From NCBI RefSeq assembly GCF_030486595.1, contig NZ_JAUJZH010000017.1:116596-180595 (forward strand): DNA of 64,000 nucleotides. The letters run 5' to 3'. The stretch comes from Variovorax ginsengisoli (GTDB lineage Bacteria; Pseudomonadota; Gammaproteobacteria; Burkholderiales; Burkholderiaceae_C). Shown here piece after piece: positions 19,503-28,988 of the stretch. The position numbers were made by a program, and so were the translations under genes. Within the stretch, counting starts at the first letter, position 1; each line of letters starts with the position of its first letter. The notes under the pieces were generated by a model. That model did not search any database and had not been told where the DNA came from. It saw only the letters and a program-made list of their open reading frames with translations.

Positions 19503-20456
19503 ATGCCCCGCTCCGAGATCAATCGTTCCGGCGAGATGGAAGCCTTCGTGCAGGTGGTCGATCGCGGCAGCTTCTCGGCCGGCGCCCGCGCCCTGGGAAT
19601 GACCCCGTCCGCGGTCAGCAAGCTGATCGGGCGGCTCGAGGCGCGGCTCGGCGCCCAGCTGGTGCACCGCTCCACGCGCAGGCTGCATCTCACGGCCGAA
19701 GGCCAGCTTTTCTACGAGCGCAGCGTCCGCGTCCTGGCCGACATGGACGAGGCCGAGCGCTGCGCCGCAGCCGGCGCGGCACCGAGCGGCCGGGTCAGCA
19801 TCAACGCCAGCGTTCCTTTCGGGCAGCAGGTGCTGATCCCGCTGGTGCCGCGCTTTCTCGAACTGCACCCGCAGATCACGCTCAACATCGTGCTGACCGA
19901 CCGCGTGGTCGACCTGATGGAGGAGCGCGCCGACGTGGCGATCCGCTGGGGCGCATTGCCGCCGTCCGATCTGGTGGCCCGGCGACTCGGCGCCACCGGA
20001 CAGGCGATCGTCGGCGCGCCCGCCTATCTCGCCCGATGCGGCACGCCCCACACGCCGGAAGAACTCGAAGCGCACAACCGGCTCGGCTTCACCTACCGGC
20101 GCAGCGTCCCCGACTGGCCGCTCTCGGTTGACGGCAGGGTGGTCGACATCCCGGTCAACGGCAACGTCAGGGCCGGCGATGGCGAGGCCCTGCGCGCGCT
20201 GCTGCTGGCGGGCGTCGGCCTGGGCCGGTTGTCGCTCTACCAGGTGCAGGCCGACATCGATGCCGGCCAGCTGGTGCCGGTGCTGGAGGACTTCAACCCG
20301 GGCGACACCGCGCCGATTCATGCCGTCTACCTCGGCAAGCCCGGTCGCTTGCCGGCCAGGGTGCGGGCGCTGCTGGACTTTCTCTCGGCTCACGTCCTGG
20401 CCGATGGGCGGCCGCGCCTTGCGCGTGCGGATTTCGGAAATTTCCATGGGCAATAG
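19503..20456 (+). CDS. LysR family transcriptional regulator
   Basis: A 317-aa DNA-binding regulator. The winged helix-turn-helix spans about residues 10-65 (AFVQVVDRGSFSAGARALGM, then SAVSKLIGRLEARLGAQL), followed by a periplasmic-binding-like effector domain (FLELHPQITLNIVLTDRVVD). The closest style is the large DsdC/PecT-like group with VDRGSFSAGARALGMTPSAV. ATG 19503 was preferred; TTG 19491 is in frame but lies inside the inverted repeat. It is divergent from the MFS-AKR pair and probably regulates it. Confidence 0.92.
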   Translation: MPRSEINRSGEMEAFVQVVDRGSFSAGARALGMTPSAVSKLIGRLEARLGAQLVHRSTRRLHLTAEGQLFYERSVRVLADMDEAERCAAAGAAPSGRVSINASVPFGQQVLIPLVPRFLELHPQITLNIVLTDRVVDLMEERADVAIRWGALPPSDLVARRLGATGQAIVGAPAYLARCGTPHTPEELEAHNRLGFTYRRSVPDWPLSVDGRVVDIPVNGNVRAGDGEALRALLLAGVGLGRLSLYQVQADIDAGQLVPVLEDFNPGDTAPIHAVYLGKPGRLPARVRALLDFLSAHVLADGRPRLARADFGNFHGQ

Positions 20457-20677
20457 AGGAATCGTCGGCGTCTCGCCTTCGCGGACCGGGCGCGCGGCGG
20501 CCGGAAAATCGTCCGGTGCCTCCCGGCGCCTGCGTTCCGCCCCCGGAATCGGCCGGCCGCAGGAACGAAGCGTTGGCGCCCCCAGCCGCTGAACGGCCGC
20601 GAGCCGGTGGAAGAGACCGCCGGCGAACAGGTCGCAGCAGCGGCTTTGCGCTTGCCTGACAATAGCTGCGCAAATCC

Positions 20678-21301
20678 ATGAAAGAAGTCCCCGACGCCAT
20701 CGTCTGCGAAGGCTGCGACGCGGTTTATCGCCGCGTGCGGCTGCGTCGGCGCGAGGTCTCGCATTGCCCGCGCTGCAGCACCGAGCTCGACCGCCATCCC
20801 GGCGACCAGAGCGCCCGCGTGCTGCCGCTCACCGTCGCCTGCCTGATCCTGTTCGCCATCGCGAACCTGTTCCCGATCGTCGAGATCGAACTGCAGGGTC
20901 TCAGCAACGAGACCACGCTGGCGGGCGCGGTGGTGGCGCTGAGCGCGGGTGGGATGTCGCCGGTGGCGCTGCTGGTGCTCGCGACCACCTTGCTGTTCCC
21001 GCTGCTCCAGCTGTGCATCCTCTTCTACCTGCTGGTGCCGATGCGCTACGAGCGGCGGCCGGCGGGTTTCGGGGTGCTCGTCAATGCCCTGGTGGCGTTG
21101 CGGCCCTGGGGCATGATCGAAGTGTTCCTGCTCGGCGTGCTGGTGGCGATCATCAAGCTGAGCAGCATGGCGCAGGTGATCGCCGGTCCGGCGCTCTGGG
21201 CCTTCGTGGGGCTCACGGTGCTGCTGACGGCGGTGCTGTCCTTCAACCCCCGGACCTTCTGGGAAATGGCTTTCGAGCCGCGGCCGGGTCAGGTCGGATG
21301 A
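20678..21301 (+). CDS. pqiA: PqiA-like inner-membrane protein, first half
   Basis: A 207-aa protein with an N-terminal zinc-ribbon-like pair of CxxC motifs (CEGCD, CPRCS) and four membrane helices (LTVACLILFAIANLFPIVEI and three more). E. coli PqiA is a single protein of about 417 aa made of two such halves; here each half is its own gene. The stop overlaps the next start (ATGA at 21298-21301). PqiABC is an MCE-type system thought to carry phospholipid between the inner and outer membrane. The 221 bases upstream (20457-20677) hold no gene or clear site that I can see. Confidence 0.88.
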   Translation: MKEVPDAIVCEGCDAVYRRVRLRRREVSHCPRCSTELDRHPGDQSARVLPLTVACLILFAIANLFPIVEIELQGLSNETTLAGAVVALSAGGMSPVALLVLATTLLFPLLQLCILFYLLVPMRYERRPAGFGVLVNALVALRPWGMIEVFLLGVLVAIIKLSSMAQVIAGPALWAFVGLTVLLTAVLSFNPRTFWEMAFEPRPGQVG

Positions 21302-21957
21302 GCGACCCCGGCGTCGAGACCGCGGCCGCCCTGCGCCTCGTGGCCTGCCACCATTGCGGCACCACCTGGCAAGATGCGCTCGACGGCGAAGCCTGCGACC
21401 GCTGCGGCACCCGCCTGCACGCGCGCAAGCCCGACAGTATCAACCGCACCTGGGCCTACCTGATCGCCGCCGCGATCCTCTACCTGCCGGCCAACCTGCT
21501 GCCGGTGATGATCACCAAGAGCCTGCTGGGCACCCAGCAGGACACCATCCTGAGCGGCGTCATCTATTTCTGGGTCTCGGGCGCCTACGGGCTGGCGGCG
21601 CTGATCTTCGTTGCCAGCTTCCTGGTGCCGCTGTTCAAGCTGACCGCGCTGGTGCTGCTCAACATCACGGCGCAGCGCCGCAGCAACTGGCGGCAGCTCG
21701 AACGGGCCAAGCTCTATCGCATCCTCGAGGTGATCGGGCGCTGGTCGATGCTCGACGTCTTCGTGGTGGCGCTGCTGGCCGGCCTGGTGCGCATCCAGGG
21801 CTTCGCCGAGATCACGGCCGGGGTCGGCATCGCCGCCTTCGGCGCGGTGGTGGTCCTCACCATGCTGGCGTCGCTGAGCTTCGATCCGCGCCTGACCTGG
21901 GACACCGGACCGGATGCCCCGGCGGATGAAATGAAAATGGACAATGAACCGATATGA
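21298..21957 (+). CDS. pqiA: PqiA-like inner-membrane protein, second half
   Basis: A 219-aa partner of the preceding gene with the same design: CxxC pairs (CHHCG, CDRCG) at residues about 17-40, then four helices, including YLIAAAILYLPANLLPVMIT and VIYFWVSGAYGLAALIFVAS. ATG 21298 overlaps the upstream stop and the end overlaps the pqiB start (ATGA at 21954-21957), so all four genes are coupled. The two half-genes presumably assemble into the equivalent of one PqiA. Confidence 0.88.
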   Translation: MSDPGVETAAALRLVACHHCGTTWQDALDGEACDRCGTRLHARKPDSINRTWAYLIAAAILYLPANLLPVMITKSLLGTQQDTILSGVIYFWVSGAYGLAALIFVASFLVPLFKLTALVLLNITAQRRSNWRQLERAKLYRILEVIGRWSMLDVFVVALLAGLVRIQGFAEITAGVGIAAFGAVVVLTMLASLSFDPRLTWDTGPDAPADEMKMDNEPI

Positions 21958-23588
21958 ATGACGAAAGCACCCGGCCCGAGCCGCAGCCGCCCCGGGCTGC
22001 GCCGAAGGTCGTCAGGCGGCGCAACTGGCTGCCCTCCCTGATCTGGCTGATCCCGATCGTGGCGGCCATGGTCGGGGTGGCGCTGGTGGCGCGCATCCTC
22101 ATGGACCGCGGACCCGAGATCGTGCTGACCTTCAAGAGCGCCGAAGGCCTCGAGGCCAACAAGACCGTGGTCAGGTACAAGGACGTCCAGATCGGCACCG
22201 TCACGCACATCCGCCTGGCCACCGACCGTTCGCATGTCAGGGTGCTGGTGCAGCTCAAGAAGGAAGCCAGCGCATTCACGGCGCAGGACACCCGGTTCTG
22301 GGTGGTCCGCCCGCGGCTCGACACCTCGGGCATCTCCGGTCTGGGCACCTTGCTCTCGGGCGCCTACATCGGCGTCGATGCCGGCACCTCCGAAGAAACC
22401 TCGGGCGAGTTCACCGGGCTCGAGACGCCCCCGATCGTCACCCGCGACGACTCCGGGCGGCAGTTCCTGCTGCGGGCCCGCGACGTCGGCTCGCTGGACA
22501 TCGGCTCGCCGGTGTACTTCCGCCGTATCAAGGTGGGCCAGGTCGCCGCCTACGAGCTCGACCCGGATGGCCACGGCGTGACGCTGAGGGTCTTCATCAA
22601 TTCGCCCTACGAGAAGTTCGTCGGCGTCAACACGCGCTTCTGGCATGCCAGCGGCTTCGACATCGACCTGAACGCCAGCGGCCTGAAGATTCGCACCCAG
22701 TCCCTGGTCACGGTGCTGATCGGCGGCATCGCCTTCCAGGCGCCCGACGACCAGAACGGGCCGGTGGCCGGGGAGAACACCGCCTTCGTGCTGGCCAGCG
22801 ACGAGACCACCGCGATGAAGGAACCCGACGGGCCTTCGCAGACCATGCTGCTGTACTTCAACCAGTCGCTGCGCGGCCTGTCGCCGGGGGCGCCGGTCGA
22901 CTTCCGGGGCGTCGTGATCGGCGAGGTCAAGTCGATCGGGGTCGAGTTCGACCGGGGCGAGCGCGCCTTCAGGATGCCGGTGGTGATCCAGGTCTACCCG
23001 GACCGCATGCGGCGCCGTTCCGCCACCGATCCGGACGCTCGCATCTCGTCGTTCCAGCGCTGGCAACTGCTGGTCAGCAAGGGGATGCGGGCCCAGCTGC
23101 GCACCGGCAACCTGCTGACCGGCCAGGTCTACGTGGCGATGGATTTCTTCAACGACGCCAAGCCGGCGAAGCTCGAGCCGAACCAGGTTCCGCTCGAGCT
23201 GCCGACCCAGCCCAACCGGCTGGACGAGCTGCAGTCGCAGGTGGCCGACATCGCGCGCAAGCTCAACCAGGTGCCTTTCGAGGAGATCGGTGCCGATCTG
23301 CGCAAGAGCCTGGCCTCCCTCGACAAGACCCTCAACAGCACCGAGCAGCTCGCCAGGCGCCTGAACAACGACGTCACGCCCGAGATGGCTGCGGCCTTGA
23401 AGGACGTGCGCCAGACCCTGCGCTCGGCCGAGAAGACCATCGCCGACGATGCACCGCTGCAGCAGGACCTGCGCCAGACCCTGCAGGAAGTCACGCGGGC
23501 GGCGGGGTCGCTGCGCGTACTGACCGACTACCTGGAGCGCCACCCCGAATCCCTGATCCGCGGCAAGCCGGAGGACAAGCAGAAATGA
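21954..23588 (+). CDS. pqiB: PqiB-like MCE-domain protein
   Basis: A 544-aa protein with a single N-terminal membrane anchor (LIWLIPIVAAMVGVALVARI) and three consecutive MCE/MlaD domains, recognisable from VLTFKSAEGLEANKTVVRYK, then GSLDIGSPVYFRRIKVGQV and GLSPGAPVDFRGVVIGEV. The C-terminal third (about residues 415-530) is helical/coiled-coil with repeated LR..L..LD elements, as in E. coli PqiB where it forms a needle that spans the periplasm. It couples to PqiA halves upstream and the lipoprotein downstream by ATGA overlaps. Confidence 0.93.
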   Translation: MNDESTRPEPQPPRAAPKVVRRRNWLPSLIWLIPIVAAMVGVALVARILMDRGPEIVLTFKSAEGLEANKTVVRYKDVQIGTVTHIRLATDRSHVRVLVQLKKEASAFTAQDTRFWVVRPRLDTSGISGLGTLLSGAYIGVDAGTSEETSGEFTGLETPPIVTRDDSGRQFLLRARDVGSLDIGSPVYFRRIKVGQVAAYELDPDGHGVTLRVFINSPYEKFVGVNTRFWHASGFDIDLNASGLKIRTQSLVTVLIGGIAFQAPDDQNGPVAGENTAFVLASDETTAMKEPDGPSQTMLLYFNQSLRGLSPGAPVDFRGVVIGEVKSIGVEFDRGERAFRMPVVIQVYPDRMRRRSATDPDARISSFQRWQLLVSKGMRAQLRTGNLLTGQVYVAMDFFNDAKPAKLEPNQVPLELPTQPNRLDELQSQVADIARKLNQVPFEEIGADLRKSLASLDKTLNSTEQLARRLNNDVTPEMAAALKDVRQTLRSAEKTIADDAPLQQDLRQTLQEVTRAAGSLRVLTDYLERHPESLIRGKPEDKQK

Positions 23589-24211
23589 AGACGACCCACT
23601 TCCGGCTCGCGGCCGCAGCCCTCGGCGCGGCCTGGCTCGTGGCCGCCTGCGGCAGCAGCGGCGGGCCGCAGTACTACAGCCTGGCCGACAGCGTGGCGCC
23701 GGCCCGCGCGCCGGTGTTGGCGGGCGGCGCACCGGCCTACATCGAACTGACGCCGATCGCCATGCCGGAGCGCTTCGCCCGGCCGCAGCTGGTGGTGCGC
23801 AAGAAGGACGCGCCGGACAGCCCGGCGGTCGACATCCTCGAGCAGCACCGCTGGTCGTCCTCGTTCGAGAACGAGCTGCGCGACAGCCTGGGCAGCGGCA
23901 TCGCGAGCCGGCTGGGCGCCGTCGACATTACCAAGTCCGGCCGTTCACGGGGCCAGCCGGCGACACGCATCGCGGTCCAGCTGGAGCAGTTCGACGCCAT
24001 CGAGGGCAAGCGGGTCGATGCCAGCTTCACCTGGACGGTGCGCCGCACCGACGAAGGGCCGGCGACCGGCTGCCGGCTGTCGCTGTCGGAACCCGTGGGC
24101 GGCGGCTTCGACGCCCTGGCCCAGGGCGCCCAACGTCTCACGTCGCGGCTGGCGGAGGCCATCGCGGCCAGCGTTCCCGCGCCGCCGGGCACTGCGAAGT
24201 GCGCGGCCTGA
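23585..24211 (+). CDS. pqiC: PqiC-like ABC-type transport auxiliary lipoprotein
   Basis: A 208-aa outer-membrane lipoprotein. The signal peptide ends in the lipobox LVAAC with the acylated Cys at residue 22. After it come GPQYYSLAD and IELTPIAMPERFARPQLVVR, typical of the PqiC/DUF330 auxiliary family. In E. coli PqiC binds the tip of PqiB at the outer membrane. ATG 23585 overlaps the pqiB stop. It is the last gene of the pqi operon; 21 bases separate it from the ogt-like gene. Confidence 0.9.
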   Translation: MKTTHFRLAAAALGAAWLVAACGSSGGPQYYSLADSVAPARAPVLAGGAPAYIELTPIAMPERFARPQLVVRKKDAPDSPAVDILEQHRWSSSFENELRDSLGSGIASRLGAVDITKSGRSRGQPATRIAVQLEQFDAIEGKRVDASFTWTVRRTDEGPATGCRLSLSEPVGGGFDALAQGAQRLTSRLAEAIAASVPAPPGTAKCAA

Positions 24212-24232
24212 CATAGAGACAGGGCGGTGGCC

Positions 24233-24775
24233 ATGGCCCCGAACGGCTTCGCACTCTTCGCCACGGCCATCGGCGCCTGCGGCATCGCCTGGGGGCCGGG
24301 CGGCATCGTCGGCGTGCAGTTGCCCGAGGGCGGGGAGGACGCCACGCGTGCGCGCATGCGGCGGCGCTTTCCGAACTGGCCGGAGCAGGACGCGCCGGCC
24401 GACGTGGTGCCGGCGATCGAGGGCATCCGCGGCCTGCTGGCCGGCGCAGCGCTCGACCTCGCCGAGATCGTGCTCGACCTCGAAGGTGTCAGCGACTTCC
24501 ATCGGCGCGTCTACGAGATCGCGCGCCGCATTCCACCCGGGCGCACCCGCACCTACGGCGACATCGCGGCCGAGCTCGGCGACAAGGGCCTGGCGCGCGC
24601 GGTCGGGCAGGCGCTCGGCCTCAATCCCTTCGCACCGGTGGTGCCCTGCCACCGGGTGCTCGCCGCTGGCGGCCGCTGGGGCGGCTTCTCGGCCCACGGC
24701 GGTGCGGCGGCGAAGCTCCGGATGCTGGCGATCGAAGGTGCCAGGCCGGACAGCGAGAGCGGTGATTTGTTCTGA
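24233..24775 (+). CDS. ogt: Methylated-DNA--protein-cysteine S-methyltransferase
   Basis: Suicide DNA-repair protein that moves alkyl groups from O6-alkylguanine or O4-alkylthymine to its own cysteine. It is 180 aa. The active site PCHRVL places the acceptor at Cys139; the DNA-recognition helix region precedes it (VYEIARRIPPGRTRTYGDIA). ATG 24233 is chosen; GTG 24227 is in frame two codons upstream. The N-terminal half is degenerate, as in Ogt rather than Ada. It has no adenine-rich Ada box nearby, so induction is not evident. Confidence 0.92.
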   Translation: MAPNGFALFATAIGACGIAWGPGGIVGVQLPEGGEDATRARMRRRFPNWPEQDAPADVVPAIEGIRGLLAGAALDLAEIVLDLEGVSDFHRRVYEIARRIPPGRTRTYGDIAAELGDKGLARAVGQALGLNPFAPVVPCHRVLAAGGRWGGFSAHGGAAAKLRMLAIEGARPDSESGDLF

Positions 24776-24840
24776 GGCCTAGCACAGGCCGACGCGTCGC
24801 GCTGCCGACGGTTCATCGCCGCCTTGGCGACAATCGGGCG

Positions 24841-26046
24841 ATGACTTCTTCGCGCTTCTTCAAGATCGCGCTCGTGCTCGGCCTGTTGTCGGCCATCGGC
24901 CCGTTCGCGATCGACATGTACCTGCCGGCGCTGCCCGAGATCGGCAGCAGCCTGCAGGCCGGCATCGGGCCGGCGCAGATGAGCCTCACGGCTTTCTTCA
25001 TCTCGCTCGGCGTCGGGCAACTGCTCTACGGACCGGTGTCCGACATGGTGGGGCGCAAGCCGCCGCTCTACTTCGGCCTGGGCCTGTTCGCGCTGGCCAG
25101 CATCGGCTGCGCGCTGGCCACCAGCATCGAGATGCTGATCGCGCTGCGCTTCGTCCAGGGCCTGGGCGCCGCGGCCGGCATGGCCATCCCGCGCGCCGTG
25201 GTGCGCGACCTGCACACCGGCACCGACGCGGCGCGGCTGATGTCGCTGCTGATGCTGGTCTTCAGCGTGTCGCCGATCCTGGCGCCGCTGGCCGGCAGCG
25301 CGGTGATCGCCTTCACCGGATGGCGCGGCGTGTTCTGGTCGGTGACCTTGGCGGCCGTGGTCGGACTGGCGACCATCGCCATGGTCCTGAAGGAGACCCG
25401 GCCGGCCGAGGAGCGGGTCGAGAGCAGCCTGGGCAGCGCGCTGGCCGCCTACGGCGTGCTGCTGCGAGACACCCACTACCTCGGGCTGGTCTTCATCGGT
25501 GCCTTCGCGATGGCGGGTTTCTTCACCTACCTGGCGAACTCGTCCTTCGTGATGATCGACCACTACGGCCTGTCGCCGGTGATGTACAGCGTGGCCTTCG
25601 GCGTCAACGCGGCCGCCTTCTTCGCCGCCGCGCAGCTCAACGGCCCGCTGTGCGAGCGCTTCGGAATCGAACGGGTGGTGAAGACCGGCGTCGCGGCCTG
25701 CGGCGCGGTGATGCTGGCCATGTTCGCCTATTTCGCCGGCGGCGGCGACCGGCTGGCGGTGCTGATCGTGCTGTACTTCATCGCCAGCGGCCTGATGGGC
25801 CTGGTCATTCCGACCACCTCGGTGCTGGCCCTCGAGAAGCACGGCGCCATCGCCGGCACCGCGTCGGCGCTGCTCGGCACCTTGCAGATGCTGACCGGCG
25901 CGGTGGTGATGGCGGTGGTCGGGCTGTTCACCGACGGCCGGCCGCTGCCGATGGTGACCGGCATGGCGGGCGGCGCGCTGATCGCGGTGGCCCTGACCTG
26001 GCTCACGCTCGATGGCCGGCGCCAGCCCGTCGGGCAGGCGGGCTGA
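24841..26046 (+). CDS. Bcr/CflA family multidrug efflux MFS transporter
   Basis: A 401-aa, 12-helix exporter. The opening segment LGLLSAIGPFAIDMYLPALP is diagnostic of the Bcr/CflA group, followed by LGVGQLLYGPVSDMVGRKPP and IPRAVVRDLHTG. E. coli Bcr exports bicyclomycin, sulfonamides and some dipeptides. It is followed four bases later by another MFS gene on the same strand, so the two are likely co-transcribed. The actual substrate is unknown. Confidence 0.92.
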   Translation: MTSSRFFKIALVLGLLSAIGPFAIDMYLPALPEIGSSLQAGIGPAQMSLTAFFISLGVGQLLYGPVSDMVGRKPPLYFGLGLFALASIGCALATSIEMLIALRFVQGLGAAAGMAIPRAVVRDLHTGTDAARLMSLLMLVFSVSPILAPLAGSAVIAFTGWRGVFWSVTLAAVVGLATIAMVLKETRPAEERVESSLGSALAAYGVLLRDTHYLGLVFIGAFAMAGFFTYLANSSFVMIDHYGLSPVMYSVAFGVNAAAFFAAAQLNGPLCERFGIERVVKTGVAACGAVMLAMFAYFAGGGDRLAVLIVLYFIASGLMGLVIPTTSVLALEKHGAIAGTASALLGTLQMLTGAVVMAVVGLFTDGRPLPMVTGMAGGALIAVALTWLTLDGRRQPVGQAG

Positions 26047-26049
26047 GCG

Positions 26050-27459
26050 ATGTCGTCCATCCCCGTCGCCCAGACCGCTCACACCGCACGCGATGGCCTG
26101 CCGCAGCCGCAGCGCCGCCACGCGATGGTGGTGGTCATCCTCGGCATCGCGGTGGCGGTGCTCGATGGCACCATCGTCAATCTCGCGCTGCCCGGAATCG
26201 CGCGCGAGCTGCAGGCGGACCCGGCGCACGCGATCTGGGTCGTCAACGCCTACCAGATCGCCGCGCTGGTGATGCTGCTGCCGCTGGCCTCTTTGGGCGA
26301 CCGGATCGGCTATCGCCGCGTGTACCTCACGGGCATGGCCCTGTTCGCGGCTGCGTCGCTGATCGCGACACTGTCCCATTCGCTCGGCATGCTGATCGCG
26401 GGCCGTGCGCTGCAGGGGCTCGGCGCGGCCGGCATCATGAGCGTCAACGCAGCGCTGGTGCGGCTGATCTACCCCAGGAAGCAGCTTGGGCGCGGCATGG
26501 CAATCAATTCGATGGTCGTGGCCACCGCCTCGGTCGCGGGCCCCTCGGTGGCGGCCGGCATCTTGTCGATCGCGTCCTGGCCCTGGCTGTTCGCGCTCAA
26601 CGTGCCGCTGGGGGCGCTGGTGTTGGTGCTCGGGCTGCGTTCCTTGCCGTTCAACGAGGCGAAGGCGTCGGGGGTGCGGTTCTCGCTGCTGGACGTGGCG
26701 CTCAACGTGGCGATGTTCGCGCTGGTCTTCGTCGGCGCCGACCGGCTGGGCGTGCGCGGCGAGGCCGGGCAGGGCGCCAGCCCGATGGCCTGGCTGCTGC
26801 TGCTGGCCGGCCTGGCGGTCGGCTTCGTCTACCTGCGGCGGCAGGCCGCGCAGGCGGTGCCGCTGTTCCCGGTCGACCTGCTGCGCATCCCGGTGTTCGC
26901 GCTCTCGATGGGCACCTCGGTCGGCGCTTTCTGCGCCCAGATGCTGTCCTTCATCGCGCTGCCGTTCCTGCTGCTCGACACCTATGGCCGCTCGCACTTC
27001 GAGGCCGGCCTGCTGATCACCGCCTGGCCGCTGGCGATCGTGGTGATGGCGCCGATCGCCGGCCGGCTCATCGGCCGCTGTCCGGACGGACTGCTCGGCG
27101 GCATCGGGCTGGCCATGCTGGCCACCGGCCTGGCGCTGCTGGCGGCGCTGCCGGCCCAGCCGGGCAACGCCGACATCGTCTGGCGCATGGTCTTGTGCGG
27201 CGCCGGCTTCGGCCTGTTCCAGTCGCCCAACAACCACACCATCGTGACCACGCCGCCGCCCCAGCGCAGCGGCGCGGCGAGCGGCATGCTGGGCACCGCG
27301 CGGCTCACGGGCCAGACCCTGGGCGCCGTGCTGCTGGCCGGCATCTTCAGCGTCTGGAGTCCGCACGACGGCAAAGGCCAGGTGATCGCATTGGGCCTGG
27401 CCGCCTGCTGCGCGGCGGTGGCCGCGGTCTGCAGCACCTTGCGCACGCGGGCCCGGTAG
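26050..27459 (+). CDS. DHA2-family MFS drug/proton antiporter (14 helices)
   Basis: A 469-aa transporter with the DHA2 signature at helix 1 (VAVLDGTIVNLALPGIAREL), motif A-like LASLGDRIGYRRVYL and the motif C-like stretch near helix 5. The C-terminal half has GLFQSPNNHTIVTTPPPQR, typical of SmvA/EmrB-related exporters. ATG 26050 lies four bases after the Bcr-like stop. Tandem drug exporters of two subfamilies in one operon are common but no regulator is directly adjacent. It ends 9 bases before the convergent hydrolase gene. Confidence 0.9.
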   Translation: MSSIPVAQTAHTARDGLPQPQRRHAMVVVILGIAVAVLDGTIVNLALPGIARELQADPAHAIWVVNAYQIAALVMLLPLASLGDRIGYRRVYLTGMALFAAASLIATLSHSLGMLIAGRALQGLGAAGIMSVNAALVRLIYPRKQLGRGMAINSMVVATASVAGPSVAAGILSIASWPWLFALNVPLGALVLVLGLRSLPFNEAKASGVRFSLLDVALNVAMFALVFVGADRLGVRGEAGQGASPMAWLLLLAGLAVGFVYLRRQAAQAVPLFPVDLLRIPVFALSMGTSVGAFCAQMLSFIALPFLLLDTYGRSHFEAGLLITAWPLAIVVMAPIAGRLIGRCPDGLLGGIGLAMLATGLALLAALPAQPGNADIVWRMVLCGAGFGLFQSPNNHTIVTTPPPQRSGAASGMLGTARLTGQTLGAVLLAGIFSVWSPHDGKGQVIALGLAACCAAVAAVCSTLRTRAR

Positions 27460-27468
27460 CGGACCGGC

Positions 27469-28923
27469 TCAGGGCGGCGGCAGGGTCTGCGCGATGCGCT
27501 CGGCCATGAAATCGTAGAACGGATTCGACGACAGCCGCGTGAGCGAATCCAGGCTGACGATCAGGCCGCCGCGCTCGCCACGCATCGCCAGGGCCCCGAG
27601 GTTGACGCCGAAATCGTCGCTGTCGTCGGGCCGCAGGCCGTACAGCGGGTCGGTGAGCGGAAACGGCAGCGCCAGGTGCGAGAGCGAAAACACCTCGAGC
27701 GGAAACTCGAGCCCGATCGGCCGCGTCTGGACCGTGGTGGCGCCGGCCTCAGTGACCTGCTCGACCACCTGCCGGCTGTGGACGTCGGCATTGGTGACGA
27801 GGGTCGTGCGGAAGCGCCGCGGCGCCGGCGGCAGCACCCGGTCGGGCCGCAGGTCGCTGCCGGAGCGCAGCAGCGGCCCGAACTTGACGCTGCGGTTGAG
27901 GTCGAACAGCACCAGCTCGCTGCCGTTCGCGGGCAGCCGTGCATAGAGACCGGTGACGATCGCGCGGGTGCTCACCGTGAAGTCGATCAGCGACTGGAAG
28001 GTGAGGGTCGGCGGCATCTGGTCGAGCCGCCCGTCGCGCTCCTCGCGGGCCACGTGGGCCTGCAGGTCGCGCGTGAGCAGCGACGACTGGCGCGCCCCGT
28101 TGACCGGGAACGAGTTGTACTTGAAGGGGTTGAACTCCGGCACGATGCCGAGCCAGGCCGCCTTGGCGAAGGCCGGAAAGATCGCCGGCCAGCCGAACAC
28201 GCCGGCGAAGCGCGACAGCTCGGTGATGCCGATCATCGGCGCGATCAGGATCAGGCGATCGGGCCGCGCCAGCTTCGGGTCGTCGATCGCATCGAGCGCG
28301 TACTTGGTCGCCAGTGCGCCGCCGTTCGAGAAGCCGACCACGTGCAGCGGCAGCGGCGCCGGCACGCGGCGGCGTGCTTCGCGCACCGCGAGCTCGGTCG
28401 CGGCCGACCAGTCTTCCCATTGCACGTGAGTGAGCCCGGCCGGCACGGTGCCGTGGCCCGGCATGCGGATCGCGACGACCGCGAAACCGCGGTCGCGGTA
28501 CAAGGTGGCCACATGGCGCAGGCTGAAGGGGGAATCGGTCAGGCCATGGAGCAGCACCACCACGCCCTTGGGCGGGCCTTGCGGATCGAGCGTGTAGGAG
28601 CGGTTCCAGTCCTGGCGGAAGTGACCCGGGTAGATCGGGCTGCCGTCGAAATAGCGGTTCGACGGCGTGCGCAGTTCCGGCGGCAGCTTGTCGGTGACTT
28701 CGCGCCGGACCTCGTCGAAGGCCGCGTTCTCGGCCGCCAGCCAGGCCGGCCAGTCGGCCTGGCGGATCTGCTCGCCCGACAGTTCGTGCGGCACGTGCGT
28801 GTGCCACGGCTCGAGCGGGGGGCCGCGCTGCACGTCGTAGGTGCGCACGGCGAGCAGTGTGACGAAAACGATGCCCAGCAACAGCGCGGTGCGCTTCAGC
28901 ATCCTGGCCAGCCAGGGTCCCAT
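27469..28923 (-). CDS. Alpha/beta hydrolase, membrane-anchored
   Basis: A 484-aa serine hydrolase with an N-terminal membrane helix (LLLGIVFVTLLAV, residues about 12-26). Two-domain layout: a long N-terminal cap, then the hydrolase core beginning at VVVLLHGLTDSPFSLRHVA (HGLTDS oxyanion region), nucleophile elbow GFSNGG, and a C-terminal catalytic His in SHLALPFPL. ATG 28923 follows an AAGAGGAAACGG site. The lysophospholipase-like features HGLTDSP and RMPGHGTVPAG suggest a lipase/esterase; the natural substrate is not known. Confidence 0.88.
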   Translation of the reverse strand: MGPWLARMLKRTALLLGIVFVTLLAVRTYDVQRGPPLEPWHTHVPHELSGEQIRQADWPAWLAAENAAFDEVRREVTDKLPPELRTPSNRYFDGSPIYPGHFRQDWNRSYTLDPQGPPKGVVVLLHGLTDSPFSLRHVATLYRDRGFAVVAIRMPGHGTVPAGLTHVQWEDWSAATELAVREARRRVPAPLPLHVVGFSNGGALATKYALDAIDDPKLARPDRLILIAPMIGITELSRFAGVFGWPAIFPAFAKAAWLGIVPEFNPFKYNSFPVNGARQSSLLTRDLQAHVAREERDGRLDQMPPTLTFQSLIDFTVSTRAIVTGLYARLPANGSELVLFDLNRSVKFGPLLRSGSDLRPDRVLPPAPRRFRTTLVTNADVHSRQVVEQVTEAGATTVQTRPIGLEFPLEVFSLSHLALPFPLTDPLYGLRPDDSDDFGVNLGALAMRGERGGLIVSLDSLTRLSSNPFYDFMAERIAQTLPPP

Positions 28924-28988
28924 TCCGTTTCCTCTTGCGTTCTTGTTCGGGCAGGCGTTTCGCGGGAAACGTCCTGCCGCCCAATCTA

